Shown here: one piece after another, positions 22,691-34,908 of the stretch
How positions within the stretch are numbered: position 1 is the first letter of the stretch
Layout: each line of letters starts with the position of its first letter
Assembly (NCBI RefSeq): GCF_000321225.1
Contig: NW_004452110.1
Coordinates: forward strand, 413,705 to 477,704
DNA: 64,000 nucleotides
Reading direction: 5' to 3'
DNA from: Odobenus rosmarus divergens
Taxonomy: Eukaryota > Chordata > Mammalia > Carnivora > Odobenidae
The notes under the pieces: generated by a model
Seen by the model: only the letters and a program-made list of their open reading frames with translations
Databases searched by the model: none
Told to the model about the DNA's origin: nothing
Made by a program: the position numbers and the translations under genes

Positions 22691-23369
22691 ACTATACGGA
22701 CGAATGCATAAATGTGGGCAGAGCAGTGGATCCCTGAAGTCAGAGATGGGCCCCATTCCCCGTGCTGCCTGCCGTATGGCCCCCAACAGCCATTTTCTAC
22801 CTGTGGCCAAAATTCCCACAACTAGAATGGACCCCAAGTGCCTATATAGGAAGGGCTTAGGGCAGCAATCTGATTGGCATTTGGGGCTGGCCGGGTCTAG
22901 TCTGGAAGGCCATCTTACGCAGAGCAAATATATAGAGAGATCTCCCCTTTACTGACCATGCGGGTTAAGGGTGGGACTGGTCATACACCCAGACCAGGTG
23001 GTGGGGAAGAGTCAGCGCCATACCTCACTCCAACCTGTCCGAGGGGTGGAGGTGGGTCCCAAAAAGTGCTTTTCTGGGAGGGAGTGGGGAACAGTGGGGT
23101 TGCATGGTAGCTGGGGAAGTGGCTCCTGGTGACCTGAATTATGTTCCACCCACAGGAGCACCTGATTTATTAGCAGGGAGTGAAACACAAGAAAGAACAA
23201 AGGGCCCTGGGGACATTTGTGACCCAGCTGCTCAGTCTCCAGGCTGAGCCCAGGCACTGCAATGTCAGTAATGCTCAGAGGCCCTGTCTCCTCTTTGCAT
23301 GAGCCCTTCACCCCCGCCCCGCCCCTCCCCCCCCCCCCTCCGCTCCACTGGTAGACTCTGGGGCCACAC
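22691..23369. other. Unique intergenic DNA, nothing recognised
   Basis: No repeat or exon recognised; a C-run lies near 23330. Confidence 0.45.
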
Positions 23370-23790
23370 ATTCCTCAGGCGATGTTGAATCCTAAGTATT
23401 TCAATGCCTGATGTCTATCTCCGTATGGATTTTTGTTTTATCATGAGGCCACTGGAAAGTTTTTTTTTTTTCTAATATCTCTTTGAAACAGATGTCAGCA
23501 AAAGCTTCCAGCACAGATCAAGGGCAGGTTAAGGCCTTTGAGATGGGTCTGAATGTCCCTTTAACATCGTTCAATCTAATACCCGAATATACCTCAAGTC
23601 ATTACCCTGTTTTTATAAGAAGCTCTGAACCATATGTTCGGGAACTAATTAAGCATACAAATCAAGCCCTGGGATCAGGTGGAGCTCTGTTTAAATATCT
23701 TAACCTTTTATGATTATCTTAATTTCGAGAAAATTCAAAACACATTCAGAAGTCTTAGAAAATGAACTAACTAGGAATTTACTGGCTGGT
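23370..23790. promoter_or_regulatory. Candidate conserved non-coding element
   Basis: Unique AT-rich sequence with GGCCTTTGAGATGG (TCF-like), GGAACTAATTAAGCATAC, TATGATTATCTTAATTTCG and TTCAATCTAATACCC, free of transposon signature. Confidence 0.35.
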
Positions 23791-24419
23791 TTCTTTTCTT
23801 GATGTTGGGATCATATCTTTACAAGCCCAGCCCAGATTCCTGGGGAAATCCTCTGTGCTCATGACTTCCTGGGAAATGCAGACATTCCCGGGCCTGGAAA
23901 GCCCAGGAGGGGCCACACCTGACCACCTGCCCCCCCACCCCCCCACACACATACAGCTTCTCCCAGCCTGAAAGCCCACCATTCCCCGGTTCCCAGCCCA
24001 GATGTCTCCTGGTCTCCAGAAGGAAGACGAAGAAAAGAATGGACGCTGAACCTGAAGTTTTATCTTCTTTTTTAATAAAATAAATGAAGGATGAAGTGAG
24101 TTGGTGCGAAATATTCTTGCAGCCCACGTTATTCTGCGGGGAGCCCTGGAGGGGAGCTCAGGGCAGGGGCTGAGAGGGACACTGCACAGGTCTGGCTCCG
24201 TATTGGCTGCAGGTGGCTGAGAGAGAAGATGGGAGCATGGAGCCTGCCTTCCTTTTCGATTCCAGGTCTACTCTGGCAGTGGGGAGTGAGGGCTGGAGCA
24301 GCCCTTGGGTCTGCCTTCTCACCAGCTTCAGGTAAAGGAAATGCTTGATCCATAAGGCATGTTTAAAATAGACATACTTACCAAAACTGACTTACAACAA
24401 GGGCTCACAGTCTTGTAGC
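23791..24419. other. Unique intergenic DNA, nothing recognised
   Basis: No repeat or exon recognised; a C/A-rich patch at 23928-23953. Confidence 0.45.
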
Positions 24420-24520
24420 TGCTCATTCAGTGCATCTTTATTGGGCACCCACTGGGTGGCAGGTTGTGTTCTAGGCACTGGGGATTCAGAGAGCGAGAAA
24501 GACAGGGTCTTGGCAAGGAT
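24420..24520 (-). mobile_element. L2 fragment, reverse
   Basis: CATTCAGTGCATCTTTATTGGGCACCCACTGGGTGGCAGG...CTAGGCACTGGGGATTCAGAGAG is the reversed L2 3' end. Confidence 0.65.
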
Positions 24521-24879
24521 TGTAAACCGCCTCTGATCCTGGTGCTTTTTTAGTGGACCAACACTGGATCATGTCTTAAAAACACTTTTTCTTAAGGTTC
24601 TTAGGACCATTAAATCTTTAGGATAGAGTTTCCAGATAAAACACAGAATGCTTAAATTTTAATTTCAGATAAACAACAAATCCTTATTTACTGTAAGCAC
24701 GTCCCAAATATTGCATGGACCATGCTTTTACTAAATAATTGTTTTTTACCTGAAGTTCAAATTCAACTGAGTATCCTGCATTTTTATTTGATAAATCTTA
24801 CAATCCTACTTTAGAAAAAAAGATACAAATCGATGGGGGTAGCATCTCCATCTTGCATGTTAAATACTGACTTTGGAGG

Positions 24880-25025
24880 AAGGCAGCCAGAACACAACCT
24901 ACGTTATTTCATCTAGACCCCACCACAACTCCATGAAATAGGTCTGTTATCATCCCCATTTTGCTTATGAATAGATGGAAGCTCAGAGAGGTTAAATGAC
25001 TTGCCCAAGGTTGCCCAGCCTGGGC
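24880..25025 (-). mobile_element. MIR fragment
   Basis: CACAACTCCATGAAATAGGTCTGTTATCATCCCCATTTTGC...AGCTCAGAGAGGTTAAATGACTTGCCCAAGGTTGCCCAGCC is clear reversed MIR. Confidence 0.9.
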
Positions 25026-25499
25026 TTTTTCCATGGCACCCCAATTCCAAGCCAATGGTTATCTTCGCAGAGTTCTTATTTTCCTAGCTTGTACTGGCTT
25101 CTCTCAACTTCTTCCCTTTTTTCCACAAACGTTCAAGAAAAGATTCACTCCCATCAGATCCATGTCAGTGCCCTAATGAAAACCACCACCCAAGCACATG
25201 AAGGATGAGATCTGTCGAACCCTAATGAGAATGGTTCCGATTATGCAAAAAGCAACCTCATGGTTATTCTAATGTTACAAGTAAATATAAAACATTTAGA
25301 AATACTTGGCTTGCGCTGTTTTTTTCAAGTACAGATGTCTGACTCCCTGCCAGTTTGTTATTAAAAATGCTACGGTGGTTTGGGTACAAAGATTGCTGTA
25401 AAAATAAAAGCTGATGCACTTCGAGCGCTTGTTTTGACTCTGCAGGGCAAGTCAGCGACGGCGGGGCTGAAGCAGATGGTGGCTAGTGGGGGCTTCTAC

Positions 25500-25975
25500 A
25501 GCGGGTCCCCCAACATTCACAGCTGGGTCACTCTCCCGCTTAAAACCCTGCAGGAACTTCCCATGGCACCTCAAATCCCAGGAGGGTTCCTGCCGCCCTC
25601 CAGCCCCAACTGCTGCCTGTCCCTTGGCTTACTGGCTTCTCCCAGCTCCACGCACTTGCACTTGCTGCATCCTCTGCCTCTGTGTTTCCCCCGGGCTCCT
25701 CATCTCGCTGGCTCCTTTTCAGCCTTCATCCTTCAGGCCAGCTCTGACCACCTTCGCTGACGTGGGGTGTGCTCCTTTAGCCTCCAGCGGCTCGGTCAAT
25801 GTCCTTTGTCTCCTCCTCACTCTGAAATCACTATTCGCTTTTTGTCTTTCCCACCAGAAAGTAAGCCCCATGAAGACAGGGACCCTGTCGGTTTTGTTGA
25901 CACACTTTGTCCCGGGCAGATAGAGCAATGTTGGAGCACACGGTGGTTGCTCAATAAATGTTTGTGGAACAAAGT
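25500..25975 (+). mobile_element. L2 LINE 3' end
   Basis: AAACCCTGCAGGAACTTCCC...CAGAAAGTAAGCCCCATGAAGACAGGGACC...TTGCTCAATAAATGTTTGTGGAAC is forward L2. Several frames stay open across it by chance. Confidence 0.8.
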
Positions 25976-26389
25976 AATGAGTTTACCAAAGCTCCTGAAG
26001 TCTTCCATTGCCGAGTCCCCTCTGGGTCTATGGGCCAGAAGGAAAGGGGCAGCTTCCACACATTTTAATCAACTCATGGAAAAGACCGAAACTTGGGAGA
26101 ATCCTAGACCTCTGTGAGCAATGGTTTTGAAGCCAGCAGGAATTTCCAGGGCGATGCTCTCAGTCTCAGCAATGGAAAACTTTAATTTGCAATAGCTATT
26201 GCTTACGTATAGCAGGAGACGTGTAAAAGAAACGGAAGATTGAGGGGGTTCAAATGCGCCAACGTCACTATTGTCACCCTAATAATCTCGCTATTCCCGG
26301 TAAATGCACTGATGTGATGAGAATGATTTTGAGGCACCGGACAGGGAGCACTCTCTGGAGCCCTGGCACCCTAGCTTGGCATCAAGACT

Positions 26390-26830
26390 TCTCAGACGCT
26401 TACTTTCAACTCCTCCTTCAAGTTCTTCTCCTGCCTGTCTTTGTGCAGGCTGAGTCCCGTTGGTCCCGAATTATTTGTCATGCATACCATTCCCTGTGTG
26501 CTTTCCCTATGCCTGTCGCTTGACTCTCCAGGAGCCCTTGACCTAGACTGCCCCTTCCCCACCTTGCAGATCCCAAACCTACTCACCAGTCAGGGCCTGG
26601 TTCAAAGGTTATCTATTATCTCATCAGACTTTTATTATGTCTACTTCCACCTGGCAGTGATCTCTCCCTTCTCTGAACGACCTGGGCTTTTTTCTTTTTT
26701 TCTTTTTCCTTTTCCTCATCATGCTCGGCTTGCTATCAAGCCTGACTTCATGCTCCATAAGGGCAGGAGCTGTGCTTCATATTTTTCAACAGATGAGTTC
26801 ATGACGTTTCCTGGGCACACACAGCCTCAT
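26390..26830 (+). mobile_element. Possible L2 remnant
   Basis: TCAACTCCTCCTTCAAG near the left, GGTTATCTATTATCTCATCAG mid, and TTCATGCTCCATAAGGGCAGGAGCTGTG towards the right give a weak L2-like order. Confidence 0.35.
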
Positions 26831-27650
26831 GTCATTAGCTCTGTGCAAGAATGGGACCGCGTCAGGGAGCTATGCTGAGCAGAATCCAAAACTTAATTTC
26901 CCCTTCCCCAAGGCCTGAGGGAGGAGTGATGTGGCTTATAGATTGGGGAATCTAAACCAGTGTTCACAGGACCCTACGTGTCCAAACAAAAGGTCCAGAA
27001 AACAGACTGAACTTTCCCCTTTCCACTCAGATATTTTCCTGTTGGGTGGCCAAAAGCCTGAAACAGCTGAATTCCTGGGCGCCCTACAAACCTCTCCCAT
27101 CCCCAACTTTCCCAAATATTTTATTCCAAAACTCTGTCCAAATAAAAAATCCCTAAAGAAACGCAAGTGCTAACGCTGAACACATGAGTCCCAGAACCAG
27201 AGATCCGAGTGGAAATAAATACCCTGTTTTTGCCAGGTACATGTTGTCAAATATAGGAACATGCAAATATATTTATCTCAAGTGGGTCGTAAACAAAGCA
27301 TGCACCTCCTGCGGGGTCCAAGTTCACTTACAAAAAGATGGTAACTGGTTTTGGAGAATCTCACACGCATAAAGCCAAGGATCCTCCCTTTCTGCGTGAT
27401 CCAGGAGATCTGGCAACGTGCTGCGAGCAATGTGGTTTTAAAACGAAGCCCAGTACAAGCTTTTGATCTATAGAGGATAGTCTGTGTGCATGTGCAGCCC
27501 TCCTGCATTCGACAGGCTGAATGTAAACACCCCTTTTGCACACAAATCTGGGTTTATTATTTTGCTTTGGGACACACACATCTTTTGCATTTTCTACATA
27601 TGTGACACATGGAGAGGTGAGGCAGGAGTCCTGTGACTCACACCCAAGTG
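26831..27650. other. Unique intergenic DNA, nothing recognised
   Basis: No repeat or exon recognised. Confidence 0.45.
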
Positions 27651-27689
27651 TGGCCTTGGTAGTTTTGGGGTCACTGTCATATTTTCAAC

Positions 27690-27960
27690 AAGTGGTTGCC
27701 GTTAGATGGTAAGCTAGTAAAAATGTTCCCCTGAACTCATCGTGAATTGCAACAGGAGGAAACGCTCCATCACTGAGAAGTGACACTAATGTATTCTATT
27801 AGATTTGCTTATCATGTTAAAGAGCATATTAAAAGGAAATGTTTGGAAAAGGGATGCCATAATGTTGTATGATGGATTGAGAATTCCTAATTTGGAAAAA
27901 ATGTGCTAAGACAACATGATTGATGTGAGTGACCTACTTTATTTTATAAGGAAGTATGAG
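27690..27960. promoter_or_regulatory. Candidate conserved non-coding element
   Basis: Unique AT-rich sequence including GACACTAATGTATTCTATTAG, TTGCTTATCATG and GAATTCCTAATTTGG, without repeat signature. Confidence 0.3.
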
Positions 27961-28264
27961 TTGCCTCAGGCTTATTGGTACACATATTTGGAAAAAGTTG
28001 TTTTTTTTCCACATTAAGTTTTTATTAACATTTTCAAAAGAGCAGAAACACCATAGAAGGATATAAGTTGTGACTTGTCAATGCAGATGTGTTTGTAGTC
28101 ATCTGCTGCTTAGAAAAACTTATCCCTGTGCTGGAAGGGTTTCTGGATTAGGAGTCTCTTGCCAAGTGAACACCTGATGGGGAGAAATAGGACACCTTTT
28201 TCACTGATAAAAAATGACAGGGAAGGGGCATTTTTATTTAAAGCACAAATGGATCTTCTGCTAA

Positions 28265-28580
28265 GTAGCTAGTGATCTCTTAGAATGATTAACATTTCAT
28301 GGAGCCCCCTGGCCACCTTCCGGCAGCAGAGAGCGAATGAAATCAAGGCTCAGTTAACCATTTTATTTCTCCTTTGGAAACTGGAGCCCAAAGCTGGGGT
28401 TCCCCATTATCAAATGAAGCTGCTTAGTCTGGAAATTGGGAACTCTTGGGTTTATCCCAGAAACGGAACTGCGGGGGCTCCGACCGAGGATTGGTGGCTG
28501 ACAAAACACTCTGTTACCATTAAAATGACATTGCCAGTGAGATTAAGACTTAAGAAATGCCTGTGGTACCATGTTTACTG
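28265..28580. promoter_or_regulatory. Candidate conserved non-coding element
   Basis: Unique sequence with AGAATGATTAACATTTC, CAGTTAACCATTTTATTTC, CCCATTATCAAATGAAGC, AGGATTGGTGG and CCATTAAAATGACATTGCC. A reverse CTCF-like core (GAGCCCCCTGGCCACC) lies at about 28302-28316. The 98-aa open frame across part of it (28285-28581) has no recognised similarity. Confidence 0.35.
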
Positions 28581-28604
28581 AAAAAAGTGGTATCTGAAGA
28601 AGAA

Positions 28605-29040
28605 ATAGGTACTGAAAAGTGGAGGTAGAAGAATAAATTGGTACAAGTTTTCTGGAGGGCAATTTGTCAACTTGTCACCAAAGCCTTAGATTTCTGCATG
28701 CCTGTGGACCCAGAATTCCACTCCTAGAAAGTTCTTCTCAAGAAATAATCATTAATACTCACAGAGCTTTAAGTAATGAGATGTTCGTTTTAGACTTCTA
28801 ATATTAAAAAATTGACTCTCTACATGTCTGCAGTTGGGGCTTGCTTAAAATAAATTCATACATTTAATGCAGCTGTTGAAATGATAATATAGAATAATAA
28901 CATTGTGGGAAAAGGTTTGTGATAGTTTATTAAGTAGGAAAAGTGGGTTAGAAAATATTATGCAAAGTATGAGGCTATTTGAACAACTCTGTATACATAT
29001 ATTGACTTACTTCTTAGACCTATACATTGTATACTTCAGT
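28605..29040 (+). mobile_element. L1M 3' region
   Basis: TTTTCTGGAGGGCAATTTGTCAAC...CCCAGAATTCCACTCCTAGAAAG...GCAGCTGTTGAAATGATAAT...GGCTATTTGAACAACTCTG matches the old L1 3' order. Confidence 0.75.
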
Positions 29041-29059
29041 AGATATATGTACAATGTCA

Positions 29060-29145
29060 TATAAATTCTACTATTTTATATGTGTGTATATATATATAAA
29101 TGTATATAATATATACAATATATGTGTATAATATATCTTTTGGGG
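29060..29145. repeat. (TATATG)-like AT-rich repeat
   Basis: Imperfect TATA/TGTA alternation. Confidence 0.8.
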
Positions 29146-29185
29146 GGGTGGGACATTCATCAAAGTTTTAAGAATAACTTTTTCT

Positions 29186-29357
29186 TTTTTTTTTAAAGAT
29201 TTTATTTATTTATTCATGAAAGAGAGAGAGAGAGAGGCAGAGGGAGAAGCAGGCTCCCAAGGAGCAGGGAGCCCGATGCGGGACTCGATCCCAGGACCCT
29301 GGGATCATGACCTGAGCCGAAGGCAGACGCTTAACCATCTGAGCCACCCAGGCGCCC
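29186..29357 (-). mobile_element. SINEC with perfect 16-bp target duplication
   Basis: Reverse orientation: AAAGATTTTATTTATTTATT tail side, GATCCCAGGACCCTGGGATCATG, ending GAGCCACCCAGGCGCCC. AAGAATAACTTTTTCT is repeated exactly at 29170-29185 and 29358-29373. Confidence 0.97.
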
Positions 29358-29489
29358 AAGAATAACTTTTTCTAAAGAGTAGATTTTACAGGTACTATTT
29401 GTCCCTTTCCTTTTGTGTGTTTTCAAGTTCTACAATAGACATGTTTTCCTTTGATAATAAGTAAAGCAGTTATTAAGTGGAAAATCCAA

Positions 29490-30990
29490 GAGACTCAACA
29501 GATTACTTAATAGAAACAATAAGAGAGTTTGCAAGGATTCCCAGACACAAACTAAATAGTTTTCTCATATAATAGAAATAGCAAGTTGAAAATATAAAAA
29601 TCATTCCTTTTGCTACAGCAAAAACAGAACAAAAAAAGCATAAATCACCATAAAACTGAAAATAAACCAATTCATGCAAGAAATATCTAAGACCTTTTAG
29701 AAGCAAGTTTGAATACACTGAAGAAAATCGAAATAAAATAAATTATTGTCTTTCTGCTTCGGATGTCTAAATATTGTTAAGATCTCAGTTCTTCCCCTAA
29801 GTTAGTTTATAGATTTTATGTAAATTCAATAAAATTTCTGATTAAAAGAACTGGCAAGTTGACTCTCAATATTATCCAGGAGGACAGATCCATGAGGATA
29901 GACAATTTCTGTAAAAGAAGAAAAATGGGAGGGGGCTTGACCCATTGGATTTGAAAAGATATTACAAAAGTCAGAATAATTAAGCAGTATGCTAATGTTA
30001 TAGAAATATCAAATAGATAAACAAAGTAGAATGTAGAATAGAATAAAATAGGCTAATGGAGTAAAATGTAAGTTATGTGATAAAGATTGTAATTTGTGTT
30101 TTAGAGAAACGCTACATTGGTGCATTGATAGTGCTGGAATAATCAGTTATCCCTTAAAGAGAGGGAAAAAAGTGGGTTTTGACCTCATGCCACATTCACA
30201 GAAAAAAAAATTCCAGATGTATTAAAGATGCACACATATTTTTAAATGACAAAAGTTGCAAAAGAAACCAGATAAAAATAATTCCATAATCTTGAGAATG
30301 TGAAAAGCCTTTCTTGAAAACAGATAAACCTCAGGATCCATAAAGGAAAAAAGCTAACAATTTTACCTGTATAAATATTCAAATCTTTGGTATGGGAGAT
30401 ACACACTATAAACACATGGCAACCTAGGGATGTAACATAACACATGACAAGCAATTGATTAAGAGCTTTGCTATATAAAGTGCTGCTTTCCGATAAGAAG
30501 AACACCATCGTGCCAATAGAAAAATTGGAAGACATAACAAAGGTTTTTACAGAAGAAGAAATATAAATAGCCACTAAATGTACAAGAAAAGATGTTCAAC
30601 CTCGCTAAAGAGCAGTTTAAAATGAGAAGAAAACAATATTTTCCCTCATCACTCTCAAAAGTCTTAAAAAGGAAGAGAACACTCAATGTATTGAGGATGT
30701 GGAGAAATACTTTTGATCCAGTAATTTCATGCCAGGGAATTTATCTTATGGAAATGTCACAAAATGGCCCAATAGATGCTGGAACACTCTGCAGGTGGTT
30801 GAAGGGAAGGAGGCAGACCTGCATATACAATAGGAACAAAAAAAAAAGGTCCAAGAGACAAGGTATCTTTGTGATCCCAGTTTCTGTTCAAGAAGCATAT
30901 ATAACTATTCCTGTATTGAGAAGAATTTCTATAATGGACTGTAAATGGTAGTGGAGTTGAGGGAGGCATCTTCACGGACTCTTTCCTCTT
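29490..30990 (+). mobile_element. L1M ORF2 C-terminal and 3' remnant
   Basis: A-rich sequence with TAGAAACAATAAGAGAGTTTGCAAGG, CAATTCATGCAAGAAATATC, GACTCTCAATATTATCCAGG, and TGGAGAAATACTTTTGATCC...GGAATTTATCTTATGGAAATG in L1 order. Many stops; non-functional. Confidence 0.75.
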
Positions 30991-31044
30991 CCGTCACATT
31001 TACATTTTTTATGATCATGTGTCACTTTTATAATTAAAAAAACA

Positions 31045-31115
31045 ATGCCCATCTGACAGCGGTGCCCAGAGAGGTGAGGCGACTTGCCCAAGTTTGACAG
31101 CATGTGAGGACCAGA
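31045..31115 (-). mobile_element. MIR fragment
   Basis: CCCATCTGACAGCGGTGCCCAGAGAGGTGAGGCGACTTGCCCAAG is the reversed MIR core. Confidence 0.8.
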
Positions 31116-31119
31116 GGCT

Positions 31120-31534
31120 CTGGGTCCCCTGCTGCCCCCAGAGTTCCTTCTCCCTGCTGAGGAAGAGCCTCTCCCACATGGCACCCATGGAGCACCTGAA
31201 AATGCCACTTATCGCCACCTGTTGGGCATACATGGCATTGGTTTGATGGGTTTCAGTGTGGGGCCTGAGCCCGCAGTAGTAATGGGACAGCTCAGCCAGG
31301 GCCAGGGCTGGCTTGTCCACTTGCCTCCTAAGGGAAATCCTGGGAGGGCATCTGTGGGTTCTAGAAGGACCCCTTGAACCAACGAGCAGTGATCCGGCTA
31401 GGGATTCCTTCTGCCACCCACATGAATGTTCCTGCATTCGCTGCGTGGGGAAAGCTCACACAGCTGGTGGCGGAAGGCCTTCCTGGAGGGGGAGGAGGGG
31501 ATGGCCTCAAAGTGTATGACAACATCCGCTTGTA
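31120..31534. other. Unique intergenic DNA, nothing recognised
   Basis: GC-moderate sequence; no repeat or exon recognised. Confidence 0.4.
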
Positions 31535-31690
31535 TTGTAAAGTGCTTTATAATTTACTTTTCTATCCATGACTTCATGTAATCTCCAGATCATCTCCTGA
31601 AAGAAGAAGAATCAGCGGGACTGTTATTATTCCCATCTTACAACTGAGACACAGGAGGTTGAGCCACGGACCAGGTCCCCCAGCTGGGAA
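31535..31690 (-). mobile_element. MIR fragment
   Basis: AAAGTGCTTTATAATTTAC...TGTTATTATTCCCATCTTACAACTGAGACACAGGAGG is reversed MIR. Confidence 0.8.
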
Positions 31691-32039
31691 GCGGGGAGAA
31701 GGAATGAGAAGTCCAGTTCATTCTCAGCTCCTGCCACACTTCTGGGAAAGCACCAATCCACCCTCAGCACATGGGAGCAAGTTCCCTTTGCCTGAGATTG
31801 GCCTCGACCAAGGGCACTGTGGAGTTTTCCGTACCGTCTTGGATGACATCTGACCCCCAGCCCCTTCTGACCCAGGGTCTAGCATGCTTGGGTCTCCTCT
31901 GGCAGCTTTTTGCTCCTTGGCGGCTAAGAGGGGTTGAGCTGACTGTTTGAGGGGCCCGTGGAGAAGGGCACAGATCTGAATGTTCTCCAACAGAGGGTAT
32001 CAACCTGCTCAGGAAAGGCTTCTAACATAGACCCCGGTC

Positions 32040-32135
32040 TGGAAGTCCCAAGTGCCCTGGATTCACACTTGTGCTCCGGCAATCTAGGACAGTGCCTGGC
32101 ACACAGCGAGTGCTCAATTAAGATTGACTGAGCCA
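32040..32135 (+). mobile_element. L2/MIR 3'-end fragment
   Basis: CTAGGACAGTGCCTGGCACACAGCGAGTGCTCAATTAAG is the shared 3' core. Confidence 0.65.
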
Positions 32136-33039
32136 GTAGATTGGCTGCAAGGTCCTGGGTCTCCACTCCAGTTTTTCGGATCTCACTCTGGCCTCAGGCT
32201 ATCCCTGTCCCCACGCTGAGACTCTTCTTCCCCCACTGTCACACGGGTGTGGGCCCGTCTCTAGGACCTGAAGCAATACCTCATGGCTAGGGACACTACC
32301 AGTTTACTTTCAGAACAAAGGGGTTGGAGGAGCAGAGCCCAACTTTATCCAAGAGACAGAGCAGGAGGCTGGAGGGAAGTGCGGGAGGGTCTCCAAATGG
32401 TTATTCAGAGTCCACCTTTCTAGCAGTTCCATTGGCTTCAACTTCCCCCAAGAATTTGACTCCACCAAGAGCAGCCCCTTAAAGCCAGACACCTTGCTTT
32501 TCTGCTTCTGTTCGTCCTCAGCACATGGCAGGTGCATGTGAGTGAATGTGGCCCCTTGTAACAATTTGCCACAGTAGAAATGAGAAGTTTAGGGGTATAA
32601 ATGACATTACAGGCTACGCAGGCCAGCTGCTTCCACTGGAGACCCAGAAGATTTGCCTACAGTCCCAGAGAAAGAGAGGGAGGCAGTGGAAGAGATCTAG
32701 ACAGGATGAATGAGCCGGTTTTCAGAGATCAGCCAAAGCCAAGGCCAGCTCACTTGGTTTGGGTTGGGAGCCAGGGGAACCTGATTGGGAGTCACCCAGC
32801 ACATACCAGAACCCCCACATTGGCTCCAGCCAAAGCTCAATTACTGCTGGGAGAGGCATGATGCTCTCAAAATGAAGTCATATCTATCGAAAAGATCCTT
32901 GAGGCTACTTACCTGTGAAATAATTACATGTGCCTCAGAACTAGAAGATCAAGGATTTCTATCCAACGTCCCATGATGCTCTTAAAAAAGGTTTCACTAT
33001 AAACTGCAGGTGGGGTGGGAAGAGGCAAGATTTCAGAGC
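32136..33039. other. Unique intergenic DNA, nothing recognised
   Basis: No repeat or exon recognised. Confidence 0.45.
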
Positions 33040-33950
33040 CAGGGCACCGTGTTTTAATTCCACCTTTTATGTTTGGCTTCATCTCATCTATGTGTATATA
33101 TATCTCTCTATAGACATATTAAAACAACATTAAAGGAGATTAAAAGAGCAACGGTTGTCATCCATAATCATACTGCTATAACTCGGTTGTACCCACATGC
33201 ATACACCTTGTTTAATTACACAAGTCATATACCAGCGCACTCTTCTTGCCAGAAATGAAACAATCAAGAAGTATACATTGTACACTTGTATACATTAGAG
33301 TCAGTAAACATACCTGGTCCACACCATTCCCCCACCAGCGCCCCTTTGTTCCCTTGAATGTGGACTTGAAGTAGCACTGTTGTCACTTGTGTATCTTTCC
33401 AGAATTTTTCTCTAAGATCTCATTTAAGTGTATATACAGGTCACTGTACATTAGCGTGTCAATAAACAAACAGGTACGTGTTTGTTTTAAACATCAATGG
33501 GATCATATTATGTATTGTTCTGGAACTTGCTTTATCCTCCTTTAACAGGTCTTAGAGATCTTCTTGTGATACTACATAGAGATAGCTACTCCCATCTTTT
33601 TATTTATTTTTTAACGATTTTATTTATTTATTTGATAGAGACACATCGAGAGAAGGAACACAAGCAGGCGGGGAGTGGGAGAGGGAGAAGCAGGCTCCCC
33701 GCTGAGCATGGAGCCCAATGCGGGGCTCGATCCCAGGACCCCGAGATCATGACCCGAGCCGAAGGCAGACGCTTAACGACTAAGCCCCCCAGGCACCCCT
33801 ACTCTCATCTTTTTAATAGTGACACAATTTTCTCTAGTACAGAAGCAACACAATCTTTTACCAGTACCGCATTAAAGGACACATGGTTTGTTTCCAATTT
33901 TTTCAATATTCTACACAGAGTGTATATATATATATATATACACACACACT
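33040..33950. mobile_element. LINE-like remnant around a SINE
   Basis: ATCAATGGGATCATATTATGTATTGTTCTGGAACTTGC and, beyond the SINE, GGACACATGGTTTGTTTCCAATTTTTTCAATATTC resemble an old L1 terminal region; orientation uncertain. A (TA)n(CA)n stretch closes it at 33920-33950. Confidence 0.45.
33603..33798 (-). mobile_element. SINEC
   Basis: Reverse orientation, TTTTATTTATTTATTTGATAG to TAAGCCCCCCAGGCACC. Flanks CTACTCCCATCTTTTTA (33586) and CTACTCTCATCTTTTTA (33799) are a target duplication with one change. Confidence 0.97.
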
Positions 33951-34029
33951 TTTGGCTTTGTTCTGCCTTAAGCTTCCTGCCTCTCTCACGTGGCTGATGA
34001 ATCTTTTTATTAGTGTCAGCAGACTGTCC

Positions 34030-34165
34030 TATTGGGGAATGTCAGCTCCATGAAGGCAGAGATTTTGTCTGTTTTCTTTACTGCCATGTTCCCAGTGCCC
34101 ATAACAGTGATTGCTCAGCAGAAGTGCACAGTATATATTTGTTGAATGAAAAATTGACCAGCAAG
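34030..34165 (+). mobile_element. L2 3' end
   Basis: AATGTCAGCTCCATGAAGGCAGAGATTTTGTCTG...GAATGAAAAATTGACC is forward L2. Confidence 0.75.
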
Positions 34166-34399
34166 AGGAGGACACAGCTGAAAACCATTTTAACGATTAA
34201 TGCTTGTCTAATGCCAGAACTTGACAGAGGCGTGTTTACTTCCTGATCACATTCTGCCCTCAGAACAATTGTGTGAGGTCAGTAGATCCTGCATTGTTAT
34301 TACTCCTGACTTGCTGATACAACACCATCAGGAGGAAAAATAACAAAACAAAACATAGGGGATTTTATGTCTGGGCACATTAAATACTAGTTATCTAGT

Positions 34400-34525
34400 T
34401 CCCCAAATAATCCTTGAGGGCAAGGATCATGATCCACTAGATCTTTTAACCCTGTTAATTGCTGGTCAGTTGCAAATTTCCTTATAAATGGTAAATGCGC
34501 TATGTTGGTTGAATGACTACATGAT
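34400..34525 (+). mobile_element. L2-like fragment
   Basis: CCTTGAGGGCAAGGATCATGATC...AATGGTAAATGCGCTATGTTGGTTGAATGAC keeps part of the L2 3' order. Confidence 0.45.
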
Positions 34526-34632
34526 CCCCAAATACTGTAAGTGTGTGATTTTTAAGTGGCGCCATACTTCTGGGGGCACAGTCTACTAACCCACTCTGCT
34601 TTCAAGAAGGCAACCAAGCTATCCTGGCCCAA

Positions 34633-34648
34633 CTTCACCATCTGGTGG
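34633..34648 (-). promoter_or_regulatory. Candidate CTCF site, reverse
   Basis: The reverse complement reads CCACCAGATGGTGAAG: it fits the CCASYAGRKGG part of the core, then departs (T for C). It lies in unique sequence. Confidence 0.3.
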
Positions 34649-34908
34649 CTGGTGTAGGGAATGGCCTTTCTTTCTTCCCAAGTGTTGGGGTTTATGCTTT
34701 TTCCTCTTTCATCACTGGGCCAAATTTACCTCTGACAGCCTTGTTCAAGGTTTATATACCTTCCAAATGTTTGTTTCTTTTCTCTTTGGAATTGTAAGTA
34801 TTGCCCACTTCTACTCCCTTCAAATAATTTGAAAGTCAAAACCAACCAACCCCAAACATGACTGAGAAGTCCAACGGTCATGCTCTGCAGTGAAAAGGAA
34901 AGTCATAC

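Noticed and set aside
25380..26117. Overlapping 116-145-residue frames
   Set aside because: Most of the interval is an L2 3' end, and three frames are open at once.
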